This document shows, piece after piece, positions 32,785 through 44,129 of a stretch of DNA of 64,000 bases. The notes under the pieces were generated by a model that was not told the DNA's origin, did no database searches, and was given only the letters and a program-made list of their open reading frames with translations. The DNA comes from Sceloporus undulatus (taxonomy: Eukaryota > Chordata > Lepidosauria > Squamata > Phrynosomatidae). The DNA lies in assembly GCF_019175285.1 (NCBI RefSeq), contig NC_056522.1, forward strand, positions 34,906,193-34,970,192. Reading direction: 5' to 3'. Within the stretch, counting starts at the first letter, position 1. Each line of letters opens with the position of its first letter. A program made the translations under genes and the position numbers.

Positions 32785-32790
32785 AGAGAG

Positions 32791-32985
32791 AGAATGCTGC
32801 TATTCCACTTTAACTGCTCTAGCTGCCTCCTGTTGCATTCTGGGATTTGTAGTTTAGGAAGGAGCATTCATAATTCTCAGCCAGAACGCTCTTAGGCCTT
32901 GCTGAACTACAAATCCCAAAATGCAACAGGAGGCAGCCAGAGCAGTAAAAGTGGAATAGCAGCGCTATAAGAGGGTAGTGCAGTA
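32791..32985. mobile_element. Long palindromic MITE 2, neighbour of MITE 1
   Basis: Arms 32796-32857 and 32903-32966 carry GCTATTCCACTTTAACTGCT / AGCAGTAAAAGTGGAATAGC and GCTGCCTCCTGTTGCATTCTG / its complement. It shares the CTGCCTCCTGTTGCAT core with MITE 1 and lies a few bases from it. Confidence 0.7.
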
Positions 32986-33229
32986 ATCTCACTCTCAAAT
33001 GTGCTATTTCCACATAGCAGTTCCACTTTTTATCTATAATTGGGGAAGGTGGACAGCTAAGAAATCTGACAGAATGACAATCAACCCATTTCAAAAGAGT
33101 TGCTGGAGGAAAGTTTGATGCCATGGGCTGCCAAAAAGACAAATGAATGGGTTTGATGACAAATCAAGTCTGAATTCTCACTAGAAGCCCAAATGGCTTT
33201 AAACTGAGGCTATCATACTTTGTGCCTTT

Positions 33230-33455
33230 CATCAGATGACATGACAGTGGAATAGACAATAATGCTGGGAAGGTGGAAGGCAGCAGAAGAAAAGGAAGAC
33301 CACATTATAAATGAATGGACCGAAAGAAGCCACAAACCTAAATTCGTATGGCATTAACAGGACTGTTAATAACAGAGTGACTTGGAGGTCTCACTCAGTG
33401 TTGTCATGAACTGAAACCGACTTGACAGCAAATAACAACAAATGTTAATGTGTTA
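33230..33455 (+). mobile_element. RTE/BovB LINE 3' end fragment
   Basis: GAAGACCACATTATAAATG, AAGAAGCCACAAACC, ACTTGGAGGTCTCACTCAG and CATGAACTGAAACCGACTTG then GACAGCA follow the known 3' region of BovB-type LINEs, decayed. Confidence 0.6.
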
Positions 33456-34152
33456 ATGAAAAAGCTGCCCCTTGTTTGACAGTGGTACCTCCAACATCCC
33501 TTTGAGTGGCCAAACAAAAAGGTTTAAATGCAATTAATTTGGGATAAAATTATTTGCAAACCGAGATGTCAATGTCTGCTTTTAGACTGAGGGCAGGAAA
33601 ATGTCTGATTAACTAATTAATCTTTGTAAAGTGCCATGTAAATTTGTGGCAATAATAATAATAATTTGGTACTTTATTAAAGTTATTCAAACAAAACTTT
33701 TGCCAGTCTTAGATGCTGGAATACAAATGTTCCACTAGATGGCACATTTCCATCATTTGTAATAGGCAGGGAAAAATCTCACTTTTGTGGCACCTTTAAG
33801 ATTTGTGACAAGCTTTTGTCAGCTTTGGTAGATGAATCATGCTGCATGCCACTGGCCATATATATATAACATTTGATACAAACCAATATGGAATAGAGGC
33901 AAAGATGGTATTTGGAATTTCTGTGTAAAATCCCCTTGTATAAAAGCATAGTGATCCATTCACAGCAGTAGACAATAATCAGTCGTTCTGTTTCTGCTCT
34001 GCTTATTTGACATCTTTAGTGGTATTATCACATTGCTGGAAAGGAAATATAATCACTCATTATTATTGTGAGCATTGCTGTTCACATCTTGTATCCATTA
34101 GACTTTGTACAGAAATGTCACTGACTTAATAAAACCTCTTTCGTTACGATGT

Positions 34153-35263
34153 GAAGTCGAAGGCTTTCATGGCCGGCATCCATAATTTTTTGTGGGTTTT
34201 TCGGGCTATGTGGCCATGTTCCAGAAAAGTTTCTTTCTGACGTTTCGCCAGCATCTGTGGCTGGCATCTTCAGTGAATGCTTTGCCTGGGAAAATTGGGT
34301 GCATATATACTGTGTGAGCCTGGGAATGCAGGAGTGATTTGCATGTGTATTGTTATGTGCTGATGGCAGGCCTCAGGCTGGGAGGCTAATGCAAAAGAGG
34401 ATTAATGGCAGGTTACAGACCGCCAAAAAATACATAGTGACTACATATTAGGGTTAGGAAGGTGCGGTACTTCCGCACCCCCCTAACCCTAATACGTAGT
34501 CACTATGTATTTTTGGGCGGCGGCCGTTCCAGACGGCCGCCGCCATGTTTACGTCTTGGACGCAGAGCGTCCAGACATGTCGCAGCGCCTATGACGTCGC
34601 GAGTGTGCCAGCGGTGCCTCGTGGCGTCATAGCTGCGCCGCGGAAAGAAGCTCCATTTTGGAGCTTCTTTTTTGCTCCGTAACGGAGCCGCACAGTTTGG
34701 CTGCAGCGGCTCCCTCACGGAGCAAACAGTGGCGGCGGAAGATCGCCGCAAAGTGGCAGTTTATAACCCGCCAATGTCTGCTAATTGGTGAGCATTATCT
34801 GCTGGGAAAGCCTCTGACTCTGAGTGGTTTCCCATTTGCATTTGCTGAGTCCTCATTTTGCTATTCCTCAGGAATGGTAGGCAAATTGAAATTACCCCAA
34901 TGTTTGTGGATTTCAATGGTTTCCCTGTGCATCCTGTCATGGTAGTGGTTGGCATGGTCCAGAACTTCAGTGTTTTCAAACAGTATTTTATGCCCAGGAT
35001 GGTTTGTGGCATGTTTTGCTACTGCTGATTTTTCCAGCTGACTCAGTCTGCAGTGTCTCTCATGTTCCTTGATTCTTGTTTGCACACTGCGTTTGGTGGT
35101 CCCTATGTAGACTTGTCCACAGCTGCATGGTATGCGGTAAACTCCTGTGGCTGTGAGAGGGTCTCTCTGGTTCTTGGCTGAGCGTTACCTTTCCCTGCTC
35201 TGTACCCACGTACATTGCTTTGCAGATATTACACCTGCCAAAGAGGGAAATCAAATCCATCAA
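34153..35263 (-). mobile_element. Penelope-like retroelement (3' part) with GIY-YIG endonuclease
   Basis: Minus-strand coding at about 34861-35160 reads GVYRIPCSCGQVYIGTTKRS, VQTRIKEHERHCRLSQ and AKHATNHPGHKILFENTEV. The VY..10 residues..VYIG spacing plus R..EH is the GIY-YIG endonuclease domain that Penelope elements carry after the reverse transcriptase. The terminal repeat-like sequence (GCTTTCATGGCCGGCATCC, TTTTTCGGGCTATGTGGCC) ends at about 34153. The reverse transcriptase part is missing; the 35170-35263 side continues in another frame. A GC-rich hairpin element (34407-34772) is inserted in it. Confidence 0.8.
34407..34772. mobile_element. GC-rich multi-hairpin element, copy 2 (366 bp)
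   Basis: Ends GGCAGGTTACAGACCGCC and TTATAACCCGCC, flanked by perfect 3-bp duplication AAT (34404-34406, 34773-34775), inserted in the Penelope-like element. Telomere-like arms TAGGGTTAGG (34449-34458) and CCTAACCCTAA (34482-34492) form one hairpin. Others include GGCGGCGGCCG..CGGCCGCCGCC and AAGAAGCTCCATTTTGGAGCTTCTT-type arms. No ORF of note. Confidence 0.8.
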
Positions 35264-35663
35264 AGCCTATGACATCCACACAGTGCAAACCTGGCAATGT
35301 TTGCTAGGAAGGAAATCCCATTGAATTCTGAGGACTCCAGTCCTTAGCCTCAAGCTGCAGCTTAAAGCTGGTTCAAGCCCAGCTAAGGAGCTATAGGATA
35401 TGGTGCAAGTGCTGCTCTGTTGACAGAAAGGAGGTCATCTGACACCATTCATACCCCTGAAAGATCTCCTAATATGCCAACAGAAAACTCTGTCCCCACA
35501 AGTGTACAGGGATCACCCTTTCTGCTATTATTCCCTTGGGATGTACAGGATCAACAACATCAAACCCAGAGCTTCATTCTCTCCCATTAAAGCCAATTCT
35601 CAATTAATCCCTTTGGACCCAATTCCTTCCATTGGACTTAATGGAAAAGGGTAAAGAAAGAAA

Positions 35664-35883
35664 GGTCCAAAACACACTGCAGAAATAATCCAGTTTGAGA
35701 CCGATTTAACTGCCCTGGCTCAATGCTAGGGAATTTTGGCAAGTGTAGTTTTGAGAGACATTTAGCCTTCTCTGTCAGAGAGCTTTAGTGCCACAATAAG
35801 CTGCAAGTCCCAGGATTCCTAGCACTGAGCCAAGTCAGTTAAAGCGGTGTCAAACTGGATTATTTCTGCAGTGTGTTTTGGAT
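35664..35883. mobile_element. hAT-type MITE, complete copy (CTGCAGTGTG family)
   Basis: Inverted ends of about 38 bp: GGTCCAAAACACACTGCAG, AATAATCCAGTTTGAGACCG at the left and its near complement CGGTGTCAAACTGGATTATT, CTGCAGTGTGTTTTGGATC at the right. The middle holds inverted GGCTCAATGCTAGG / CCTAGCACTGAGCC. Partial copies lie at 30320, 31350, 45826, 49005 and 52090. Confidence 0.75.
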
Positions 35884-36849
35884 CAAAGTCCTCAGGTGTG
35901 ATGGCTTTTCCACCATGGAATAATCTCACCCACCCCCAAATAGGATTGTGCTGTTAACCTTTTAGTCTTTAAAATGACATGAGACACTGATAAAAGAAAG
36001 CAACCACTGCAAGAAAACAACCACTGTGGAAGCTATCAATTAGGCAACGTGAACTTTACATAAGACAGCTTCACACAGTTCAGTGTGTGTGGGCAGGGTG
36101 AAATCAACCAAACAATACTGCTGTGTCTTCTTCTTATTTGCTGGATTCATGGGTATCCTGTTGACAACTTTCTCAGAAACGCTGTGAAAATATTTATAAC
36201 ATGGAATACTTGGATCTACAATGGCTTAAGGTAAGCAGTTTTCTAAAACCAAAGCTCATGCGTTCCATCCTGTGGAGTTTTTGCATATTGTTAACCTTTG
36301 TTTGCCATGATGCAAATAAGTTAAGGGTGGGGATTGTGTGGCCTTCCAGATATTATCGGACTGTAACTCCCAGCAGCCTTAGGTAGCATAGCCAATGGTA
36401 AGGAATGCTAGAAGTTGAAACTCAAGATCATCTAGAAAGCCACACAATTCCCACTGCTAAAATACATCGAGAAGGAGGTGGTGGTAAGTGTTTATTCTCC
36501 AGCCAGTATCTGAAATAACATGGTAAATCCTATTGGATTTATTCCCTAACTTATTTCCAAATATCTGCCTTTCATACTTTAATTACGCTAAGGTAATGAG
36601 AGTAACTGTAGTTCTCCAGATGTTTTTGATTTGCAATTCCAATTATCTCTCACCTTTGGTTATACTGCCTAGGACTGATGAGAGCTGTGGTCCAAAGACA
36701 TCTGGAGCGCCAGAGTTGTCCACACCTGTGCTAAAGGATGTTCTTGCAAGATTTCTCTTTCCCTGGGAAAGCTCACCGTGAAAGGTACAATAAGATGTAG
36801 GCATGCATAGGGCAGAGTGTGCTGGGTTTGTATTTGCATTAATTCACTA
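35884..36849. other. Non-coding with two CTCCAGATG-type MITE remnants
   Basis: Decayed MITEs at about 36324-36450 (CCTTCCAGATATTATCGGAC) and 36596-36735 (CTCCAGATGTTTTTGATTTG / CCAAAGACATCTGGAG). No exon seen. Confidence 0.4.
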
Positions 36850-37091
36850 GCAATAGCAATAACAAGTACATTTCTATACTGCTTATCAGTGCACTTAAGC
36901 ACTCCCTAGGCGGTTTACAAAGTGTAAGCTAATTTCCCCCAACAATCTGGGTATTCATTTTAGCAACCTACAGAAGGAAGCAAGGCTCAGTCGAGCTTGA
37001 GCCCTTTTGCCGGTATTGAACTTGCAACCTTATGGTTTGTGAGTGAGTGGCTGCAGTACAGGCATTAAACCACTGCGGCACCAGGGCTCCA
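36850..37091 (-). mobile_element. Sauria-SINE-like tRNA SINE, reverse orientation
   Basis: Reverse of the copy at 6442: GGCGGTTTACAAAGTGTAAGC tail side, TTGAACTTGCAACCTTATGG head and the start GCACCAGGGCTCC. Confidence 0.75.
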
Positions 37092-39457
37092 CTACAGCTT
37101 TGATCCCAAGTGTATTTGCCTGGGAATAAGTTCTTACTAGTTCACGACTTATTTGCCTTTTGGTCTGGTTTATATCCCATCCTCTCCCCCAAAGTAGATC
37201 AGACTTCTGCAGATGAACTGAAAAATTACCATAGATGTTAATTTTGTATTCATTGGGATTGGAATTGGTTAACACACATATGCATAGAGAGAGACTTTAA
37301 AACAGGTGGAAATCACTTAGCCCTGCAGATGGTGTTCATTTTCTCCTCCCAGCCCTCCTCACTATTAGCTATGCTGGTTAGGGCTGCTGGAAGGTGCAAT
37401 GCAACAATATCTGGAAGGCTGCAACATCTTCTATTCCTGTTTTAGAAGATGGGCCGTACCTATATTGAGCAAGAGCTTTCAGTCAAAGATTGTCCCAACC
37501 AGAGGTTATGTGCTTGGGCAAAAATCCTAAATACACTTGCTAGCAAACTAAAAAATCACTTCCAAGTACTTTGAAGACTAACATGTTGAAACAGTAACTG
37601 CACAGACTCACTGGATGCTCCTAACAATTTGTTCTGACCTTAAATGTGGTTCAGCTAAAAATAGTTTTCTTTTAAAATTCAATGATGAGAAAGGAAAGCA
37701 TCAAATTCAGACTGACTTTATCCCCATTAGAAGCCAGAAACGTAAGAGCTTGGAAGATTGTGAGGGGCTGGCTGTTGCTGCTGCGGGGAAAGAGAGAATG
37801 AAAAATGAATCATTAGCTGTTCTAGTTATAATGACCTAACAGCAATGACATTAGACAGTACCATTACAGAAACACGAAAAAGTTTCACAATGTTTAAAAT
37901 TGTGACTTTGTATTTCAAATATACTGGTTTCAAATGTCTCCCAAGGAGCACTATTTGCAATGCAATCGCTCAAATTTAATTCCTATTTAGTTCAATATGG
38001 TTTTGGGTGCTTCTGCACTGTAATGTGGAATCGTCATGCTTTTTAAATAGGCATCTATACAGAACTTTTTTAAAGCCTCTGTTAAGAGTTCCAGTGGAGG
38101 GTTTTACAATCCTAAATTGACATGTGAAGGGATGAATAGGAGCGAGGCAGCATGTAGAAAGGCTAGATTTTCAATCTGCAACTGCAGCCTTCTCCCTAGT
38201 TCTGCTTTCTCCCCTCCTTCCTGACAATAAGCTTTTAAAGGCTTCTATTTTCGCCAAAAGAGGCTTTTAAAAAGCCTGGCTGCTACCTTGGAAGTCAGAG
38301 CTGAAAAGGGAGACCCTGGAAGCTGCTTCCAGTTCTGATATATGGTTCCATTTTTTAAACACAGCTATTGAGCCCTTTAGTTTGTCCATTAAAACTTCAA
38401 CCAGACATTTAAAGCTGGATTTTGAGACTTCAGCTTCAAACTATTTTCTTACTAAAGGTTGCTTATTTTTACTGAGATGAGCTTGTAGCTTGTCTCTCCC
38501 CTTAAAGTGCAGGATGAGGCTGATGAAGGATTGCCAGCTTTTCAGAATGGCCATTGTAGCTATGCTTTTGAAAGCAGTGTGATGTTCATAATGTTTATTT
38601 CCATGCTGTGAAAAGCTTCCCCTGGAAAGAAGTCTGTCTGTCTGTCTATCTATCTATCTATATTTGACTTTCTTGATGGGTAAATTTGGGATTTGAAAGA
38701 GCTACCCACTGCGGAAATCAGCAGCTGAAATTTTTGACAGCCTAAATATAAACATTATTGCCTTACAATGTTTGCACACAAAGCTGCTGTCAAAAGATAA
38801 GGACGTGACAAAAGCTCGTTGCTGTTCTTTAAACATATGGGATTTTTGGTTTTCTTGATGCTTGGCTGAGTTATTTTCGACCTCTGGAATTTGGCACCTG
38901 CTGGTGAGGTATGAGAATTTGCAGATAATGCATTTTCAAAGGAAGCAATGGGGTGGCACATTAGTGAGCAATTTGATGTTCAGAACTTTTTCTTTTCCTT
39001 TTTCCTTTGGCTTATGTAATGAAAGTAAGAGTGCCTCAGCCATTCATTTTAATTGTGTGAGTTTCAGTCAAGGCAAGTTGAATTACTCCACTCAGCTGCA
39101 GGAGGGTAGGGGGAGAGGAAGGAATTCAATTTTAAAGATAAACACAAGCCATCTTTCTTCTTAGATACTGTGGAAAGGAAAGGCAGCGATTTATGGCACT
39201 CTCCAGTCACCACAAAAAGATCCATTATAGCTTCAAATCATAAAAATATATGTATGCATGTGTGTTTCATGTGCACCTGACATTGTACATGAGCATACTT
39301 AGCTACAGTAGGATCACCTTGATATTCCCCATTGTAATTGTGTTAGTCCTAGTCAAAACAATTTGAATTGCTCTACTGGGCTTCAAGAAGGGAGGGGGCA
39401 ATTCCATTATAAAGATAAACAACAGGACATCCTTCCTTGTTGGACACTGCAAACAGA
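37092..39457. other. Non-coding, little recognised
   Basis: No exon identified. Contains a TCTG/TCTA microsatellite near 38635-38660; otherwise unique-looking sequence. Confidence 0.3.
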
Positions 39458-39799
39458 GGCGGGGTACAGACCGCCGCCAGTAGGTCCGCGGGGGAGCCGG
39501 AGCCATCACACGGCCCGACTCCCGCGCAGACCGAAAAAGAAGCTCCAAAATGGAGCTTCTTTTTCCATCGCGTTTGCGACGTAGCGAGGCGCCAGGGGTG
39601 CGCTCGCTACGTCACAAGCGGCGCGACGCGTACGGACGCTCAGCGTCCGATACGCAAAGATGGCGCCGGCCATGTAGAAGGGCCGGCGCCATCTTGTACG
39701 GACGGAGTCCGTACTAGGCCCAGGGGCGTCTATAAGAGACGCCCCTTTTTTAAAATGGGACGTCCGGAGGACGTCCCAAATGGCGGTGCAGAAAGCACC
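39458..39799. mobile_element. GC-rich multi-hairpin element, copy 3 (342 bp)
   Basis: Starts GGCGGGGTACAGACCGCCGCC and ends GCGGTGCAGAAAGCACC (a diverged terminal repeat), with perfect 3-bp duplication AGA (39455-39457, 39800-39802). Hairpins include AAGAAGCTCCAAAATGGAGC..TT, GATGGCGCCGGCC..GGCCGGCGCCATC, GTACGGACGGAGTCCGTAC, GGGGCGTCTATAAGAGACGCCCC and GGGACGTCCGGAGGACGTCCC. Confidence 0.8.
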
Positions 39800-40396
39800 A
39801 GAGTTTTATGGTTCACACTGCTAACTGCAAGAAGAGTTAGGGAGGGAAAGCCAGCTGAGTATTTCATAGCACTTATTCATCAGGAATTTGTCAGGAATGG
39901 TTCACTTCTCTGTGAGGGGTGACCAGGTTGAAATATCTTGGTCTCTGCAGAGGAACAAGAATAATAATAAAATTTCCTATCTCACTTCAGGGATGGGAGG
40001 AATAAGGAGAGAGATTTATATCACTAGTTAAAGTTACTACTTCATTATAAATCTGCCTTACCTGCTAAGACCACTTGGTTATAGCAAGGTATATAACATT
40101 TCTGGGGAAATGTCTTCATGTGCACTTGGATATATTTCAGCATCTTGTGCTGTAAATGCCAGTGAGAAACCTGAAATTGCCTAATGTGAATTCACGAGGT
40201 TTATCAGGCACCAGTAGTCAAGAAAACTATCTTTGTAACAATTATGGGATTTATGGGATGAAAATAAACCTTTGATCCAGTGGTTGTCATCAATACCTGG
40301 GTGAATAGTCATTTTTGTATTACTGGATGAGATCTTGAAGAGTACTACTAAGAAGTTTAAGACTGTAGACTGAAGACATACAGTTTAATAAATTTG

Positions 40397-40447
40397 TGCG
40401 TTCTGCCTTCGCTCCGGACGTTGCTGCTGACGCCGTCGTCGCCGGAC
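40397..40447 (+). repeat. Fragment of the L2 monomer repeat, cut by an assembly gap
   Basis: TTCTGCCTTCGCTCCGGACG and then GACGCCGTCGTCGCCGGAC closely resemble the start of the 52.7-kb array (TTCTGCCTTCGCGTCCGG, CGCCGTCGTCGC). The sequence ends at the N run. Confidence 0.6.
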
Positions 40448-40472
40448 NNNNNNNNNNNNNNNNNNNNNNNNN
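40448..40472. other. Assembly gap, 25 N
   Basis: Exactly 25 N, so probably a placeholder of unknown true length. GC-rich repeat on its left edge suggests a repeat-caused break. Confidence 0.95.
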
Positions 40473-41560
40473 TGAAACGTGGCCTGCGTGGGCACGGGCT
40501 CCTGCAGCTGTTGTTTGGCGAAGGCCATGTCTGCCCCCTCATGGTTCTGGTTATACTTTGGGCTCAATGATTTTGTTTTTTTGCGAAAGGCAAGCCCTGA
40601 TCTTTAGGCCAGACGCACATGCTTCTCATTCGAGAGAGATGGCCTTTTTATGGTGCTTTCTTTAAACCGCTTTCTGCAAGTATACGTCCTAAAATAAAAT
40701 TTCATTCATTCATTAGGTTAAATATGGTTGGCAGGTTGCCCAAGAAGGAAAACAAAAAAGAAACGCCAAGTTTGGAGATGTGGTTGTGAGCCACACATCC
40801 TTAATAGGCCCCGCAGATGGGTACGACAAAATTCGGCAAGGCCGCTGAACGGAGGACTTGGGTTTGTAGTCGGCAACATGACGATATCGTGTTGCGTTTA
40901 GCCCGAGCAATGCCCAAGCGGATGGCTTCACTCGTTTCCGAGGCGGGAACCAGATTAGTTCTTTGGGAGACTCAAGCTGGGGTGGCGGCCTGCTTGGCAA
41001 GCCTTGTGGGGGATAGGGCTAGTTAAGCTATGCCATTACTGTGGCGAGGCGGGGTGTGATAGTCCGGTTGGTTGAGCACCTCGGCACCACTCCCTAAGGG
41101 TGAAAGGTGGGTATCTGGAACGGAGGTTGAAACGTCTGAGGCTGAACACAAAGGGAAAGAGATTTGCCTTGGTGAGCTTGAGATGTCACCCCCTTTCAGT
41201 CTTGAGATTTAAGTGTGATTCCTTGGTGTTGGCCTTTCGGATGAGGCCGCCAGGGGCACCCAAATTATGGATTCGGCCCCCTTTGGGGGCTCAGGGTTTT
41301 CGCCCTTTTTGGAACTGGGGGAATTGGTCTTGGAGCATACCCATCGCCAGCTGGTCCGACACAAGTTGAATTTTAATAAGTGGCCCATTTTTAGAACCCA
41401 GTTCCCTTTGTGTCTGGTTTCATTATTTAATGATTTGGTCAGCAATTTTTTTTCTGAGAGAATTCATAAAGTTTTTTACAAATTGCAGCAGGTTTCCTAG
41501 GTTAGTCCTGAGGGAAAAAAGGTTTGAAATAAAGTTTTGTCCCTAGACTGGGGCACACGA
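40473..41560. other. Unclassified, possibly retroelement-derived
   Basis: After the gap comes a LINE-like end (AAACCGCTTTCTGCAAG, AATAAAATTTCATTCATTC) and then about 800 bp of codon-like but unrecognised sequence (short ORFs at 40817-41026 and 41267-41500) ending near GAAATAAAGTTTTGTCCC. I cannot name a family. No gene is called. Confidence 0.3.
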
Positions 41561-42169
41561 AGAGTCACTGATAAATCCAGCAATCTTACTGATCAGTTAC
41601 ATCAGAAGGCACGAAATCCAGCTTTATATTCTTTAGCATGATGAGAGCACTGATTTTGACTGATAATAACTGCCACAACTTTTGATTTTCATTCAAGGTG
41701 TTAATGACGACTACTTCAAAGTAACTGAGGAACGGCTTGTTTGTACCCCATCTGAGGTCAAACTATTGGAAGATAATTGCTCACCAATGAAACACAGGTG
41801 TACTGAAAGGTTATGCATAAATTGAAAACTTAGTGGCCATTTGCACTGATGGCGCTCATCTATACCTCATGCAGTTACTCTTGTTGAAGATTTGGCTGGT
41901 AAATACAGTAAACTGACCGCGATATCATTGCATTTTACGTCGAAAGTGTATACAGAAAGTTATACAAAACAAAACGTTTCTTTGGGTAGAAAAATATTTT
42001 TGAGGGGGTGCAAATAAAAAAACATGAGTCAAACATGCAACTGAATATTGACATTTTTTGCAATCTGTATCCTTGGGATCTATAGTTTTCAGTGTACGAG
42101 AACTTATGGGCAGAATAATGTACTTTATACTTGACAATTTTCAACCTGGATGCTTGACTCTGGTGTAGA

Positions 42170-43700
42170 AGAAGGGCTGACTGTACTAAAGAAAAGGAGG
42201 GATGGCCCTAGCAGAATTAAAGCTCTACTACCCTCGTCAGCTTGGCTTTGGGTCCCAGGACTGGATCAAATGAAAGAAGACATGAACATTAAATTTGGAT
42301 AAGTAGAAACGTCGATTTTGGCTGGATGCATACGTTGGAATGAACAGCATAATAAAGATTTTATAAACCAGGTAATAAGAGCATTAATGTAAATATTGGT
42401 TAGAAATAAACAAACATTTTAGATTAACGCACCATGCTTGTGTTTTTTTAGGAATGAGTAGAACCAAAACAAACTGGATTGACATATAAAGATTTATTCA
42501 GGAAATAATGGGAACAATCTGAAGATAAAAACCAAAGAAGATCTGGGGAAGCAAAATAAGTCCATCTATTGGCTAAGTAAGCTTTTGCAAGTAAAAGAGA
42601 AAAGTTAAAGAAGACTCACTAACTCCTCCAAAACAGATAAGATTTAATGCAAAGAAGGAATGAATTTATTAAAAGCAATTTTGGCCACCTGATAAGCAAG
42701 AAAGATTAAGATTTTACGTCAAATTGACCTGAAAGAAACTGAGGGGATTTCTACACAAAGCCCTTTGGACGTTCCTCCTTACGTCCCATTTTAAAAAAGG
42801 GGCGTCTCTTATAGACGCCCCCTGGTGCCTAGTAGGACTCGTCCGTCCGTACAAGATGCGCCGCCCTTCTACATGGCCGGCGCCAATTTACGTACTGGAC
42901 GCTGAGCGGCCAGACGCGTCGAGCCCGCTGCCTGACAGTAGCGAGGCGCGCCCCTAGACCTCGGCTACGGTCTCAGACGCGACGCAAAAGAACTCAGTTT
43001 GGGCTTCTTTTTTCGGTCACCCGCGGGAGTCGGGCCGCTGAAGGCCTCCGGCTCCCCCGCGACCTACGGGCGGCGGCGCCAACCGCTGCAAAGCGGCGTC
43101 TTGTACCACGCCTGAGATAAAAGTAATGATAAAATGGGCATAGACTAGAATTAGAGAATTAACATAGAATTAGATAAAGGAAATCTACGAGAAAGAAACG
43201 TAACATTGACATTTTGCTCAAACCCCTAAAAGATAACTACTAGAAGATGGCCAATTGGTTGGTACTTAACCACCATGTAGAATATTAAAATATATAGTTA
43301 AAAACGGTAAATGTTGGATGGTTAAGAAGGCAGAGAGGTTCCTTTTTAATCACATTATGCTGAACTGTCGCAAGATCAAATTTTGGATTACTATAACAGA
43401 AAATATGAGAGAAAGGTTTAAAATTTAAATTTAATGAGTAGCGATCCAGAACTTTACCTTCCCAATACAACCTTATGTTTGGGAAGTAAATAAAAACAAG
43501 CACTGGAGAATTGGGTGTTTTTATATTAATAACGCAGGCAAGATTACTAATGGCTAGAAAACTGAGAAGTGAACACTCCAGATAAGAGGAATGAAATGAA
43601 AAGGAGAAATGGACAGAGTGACCGCAATAATTAACAACAAAATAGATGGAGAAATGGGAGAGCAAAAGATTAGATATCTAGGAAAAAAAACAACAAAAAG
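42170..43700 (+). mobile_element. L1-like LINE remnant interrupted by a GC-rich hairpin element
   Basis: Decayed coding-like sequence on both sides of the insertion at 42743-43112. Around 42200 it reads like RIKALLPSSAW and GLDQMKED, and around 43340 like FNHIMLNCRKIKFW, patterns found near the C-terminus of L1 ORF2. Many breaks; a fossil. Confidence 0.45.
42743..43112. mobile_element. GC-rich multi-hairpin element, copy 4 (370 bp, reversed)
   Basis: Reverse orientation relative to copy 3, with ends GGGGATTTCTACAC and TTGTACCACGCC and perfect 3-bp duplication TGA (40-bp context differs; 42740-42742 and 43113-43115). Shares GGGGCGTCTCTTATAGACGCCCC, CCGTCCGTACAAGATG and GCGGGAGTCGGGCC with copy 3 but is more diverged. 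Confidence 0.75.
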
Positions 43701-44129
43701 AACCTAAGGTTGAAGCAAAACTACAGTTGATGAGGAATTATTATATACTTATTATGTATTTAATATAGTGTTGTAGATAAGATATACTATTTATCTTTTG
43801 GAAAAAAGAGAAAAAGAATACAAAAAGTCCCATATTGGAAGGGAAATAAGGGGGTTCACTGAAAATACAACAACTTAAGGTCATTTAATTATTTGAGATT
43901 AAACATGAAAAAATGGGTTAATTTATAAAAATGTGAAATAAAATGGAAAAAAGGGATCTAGGTCTTAGGACCCAATTTGTGAAACAACACTTTATTTATG
44001 AGGGGAAAGACAGTGGGGCAAAGGAACCAACAAGAGTATATTATAAATCTTATAAGTAAGAAAAAATGTAAAGTTTTGTTTGATTATTGTATGAAGATAG
44101 AATGTGTAATGATAAGATGGAATAGTGTA

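Noticed and set aside
40740-41560. LTR-type or DIRS-type retroelement
   Set aside because: Considered because of the codon-like stretch and AATAAA near its end, but no terminal repeats or diagnostic domain could be seen.
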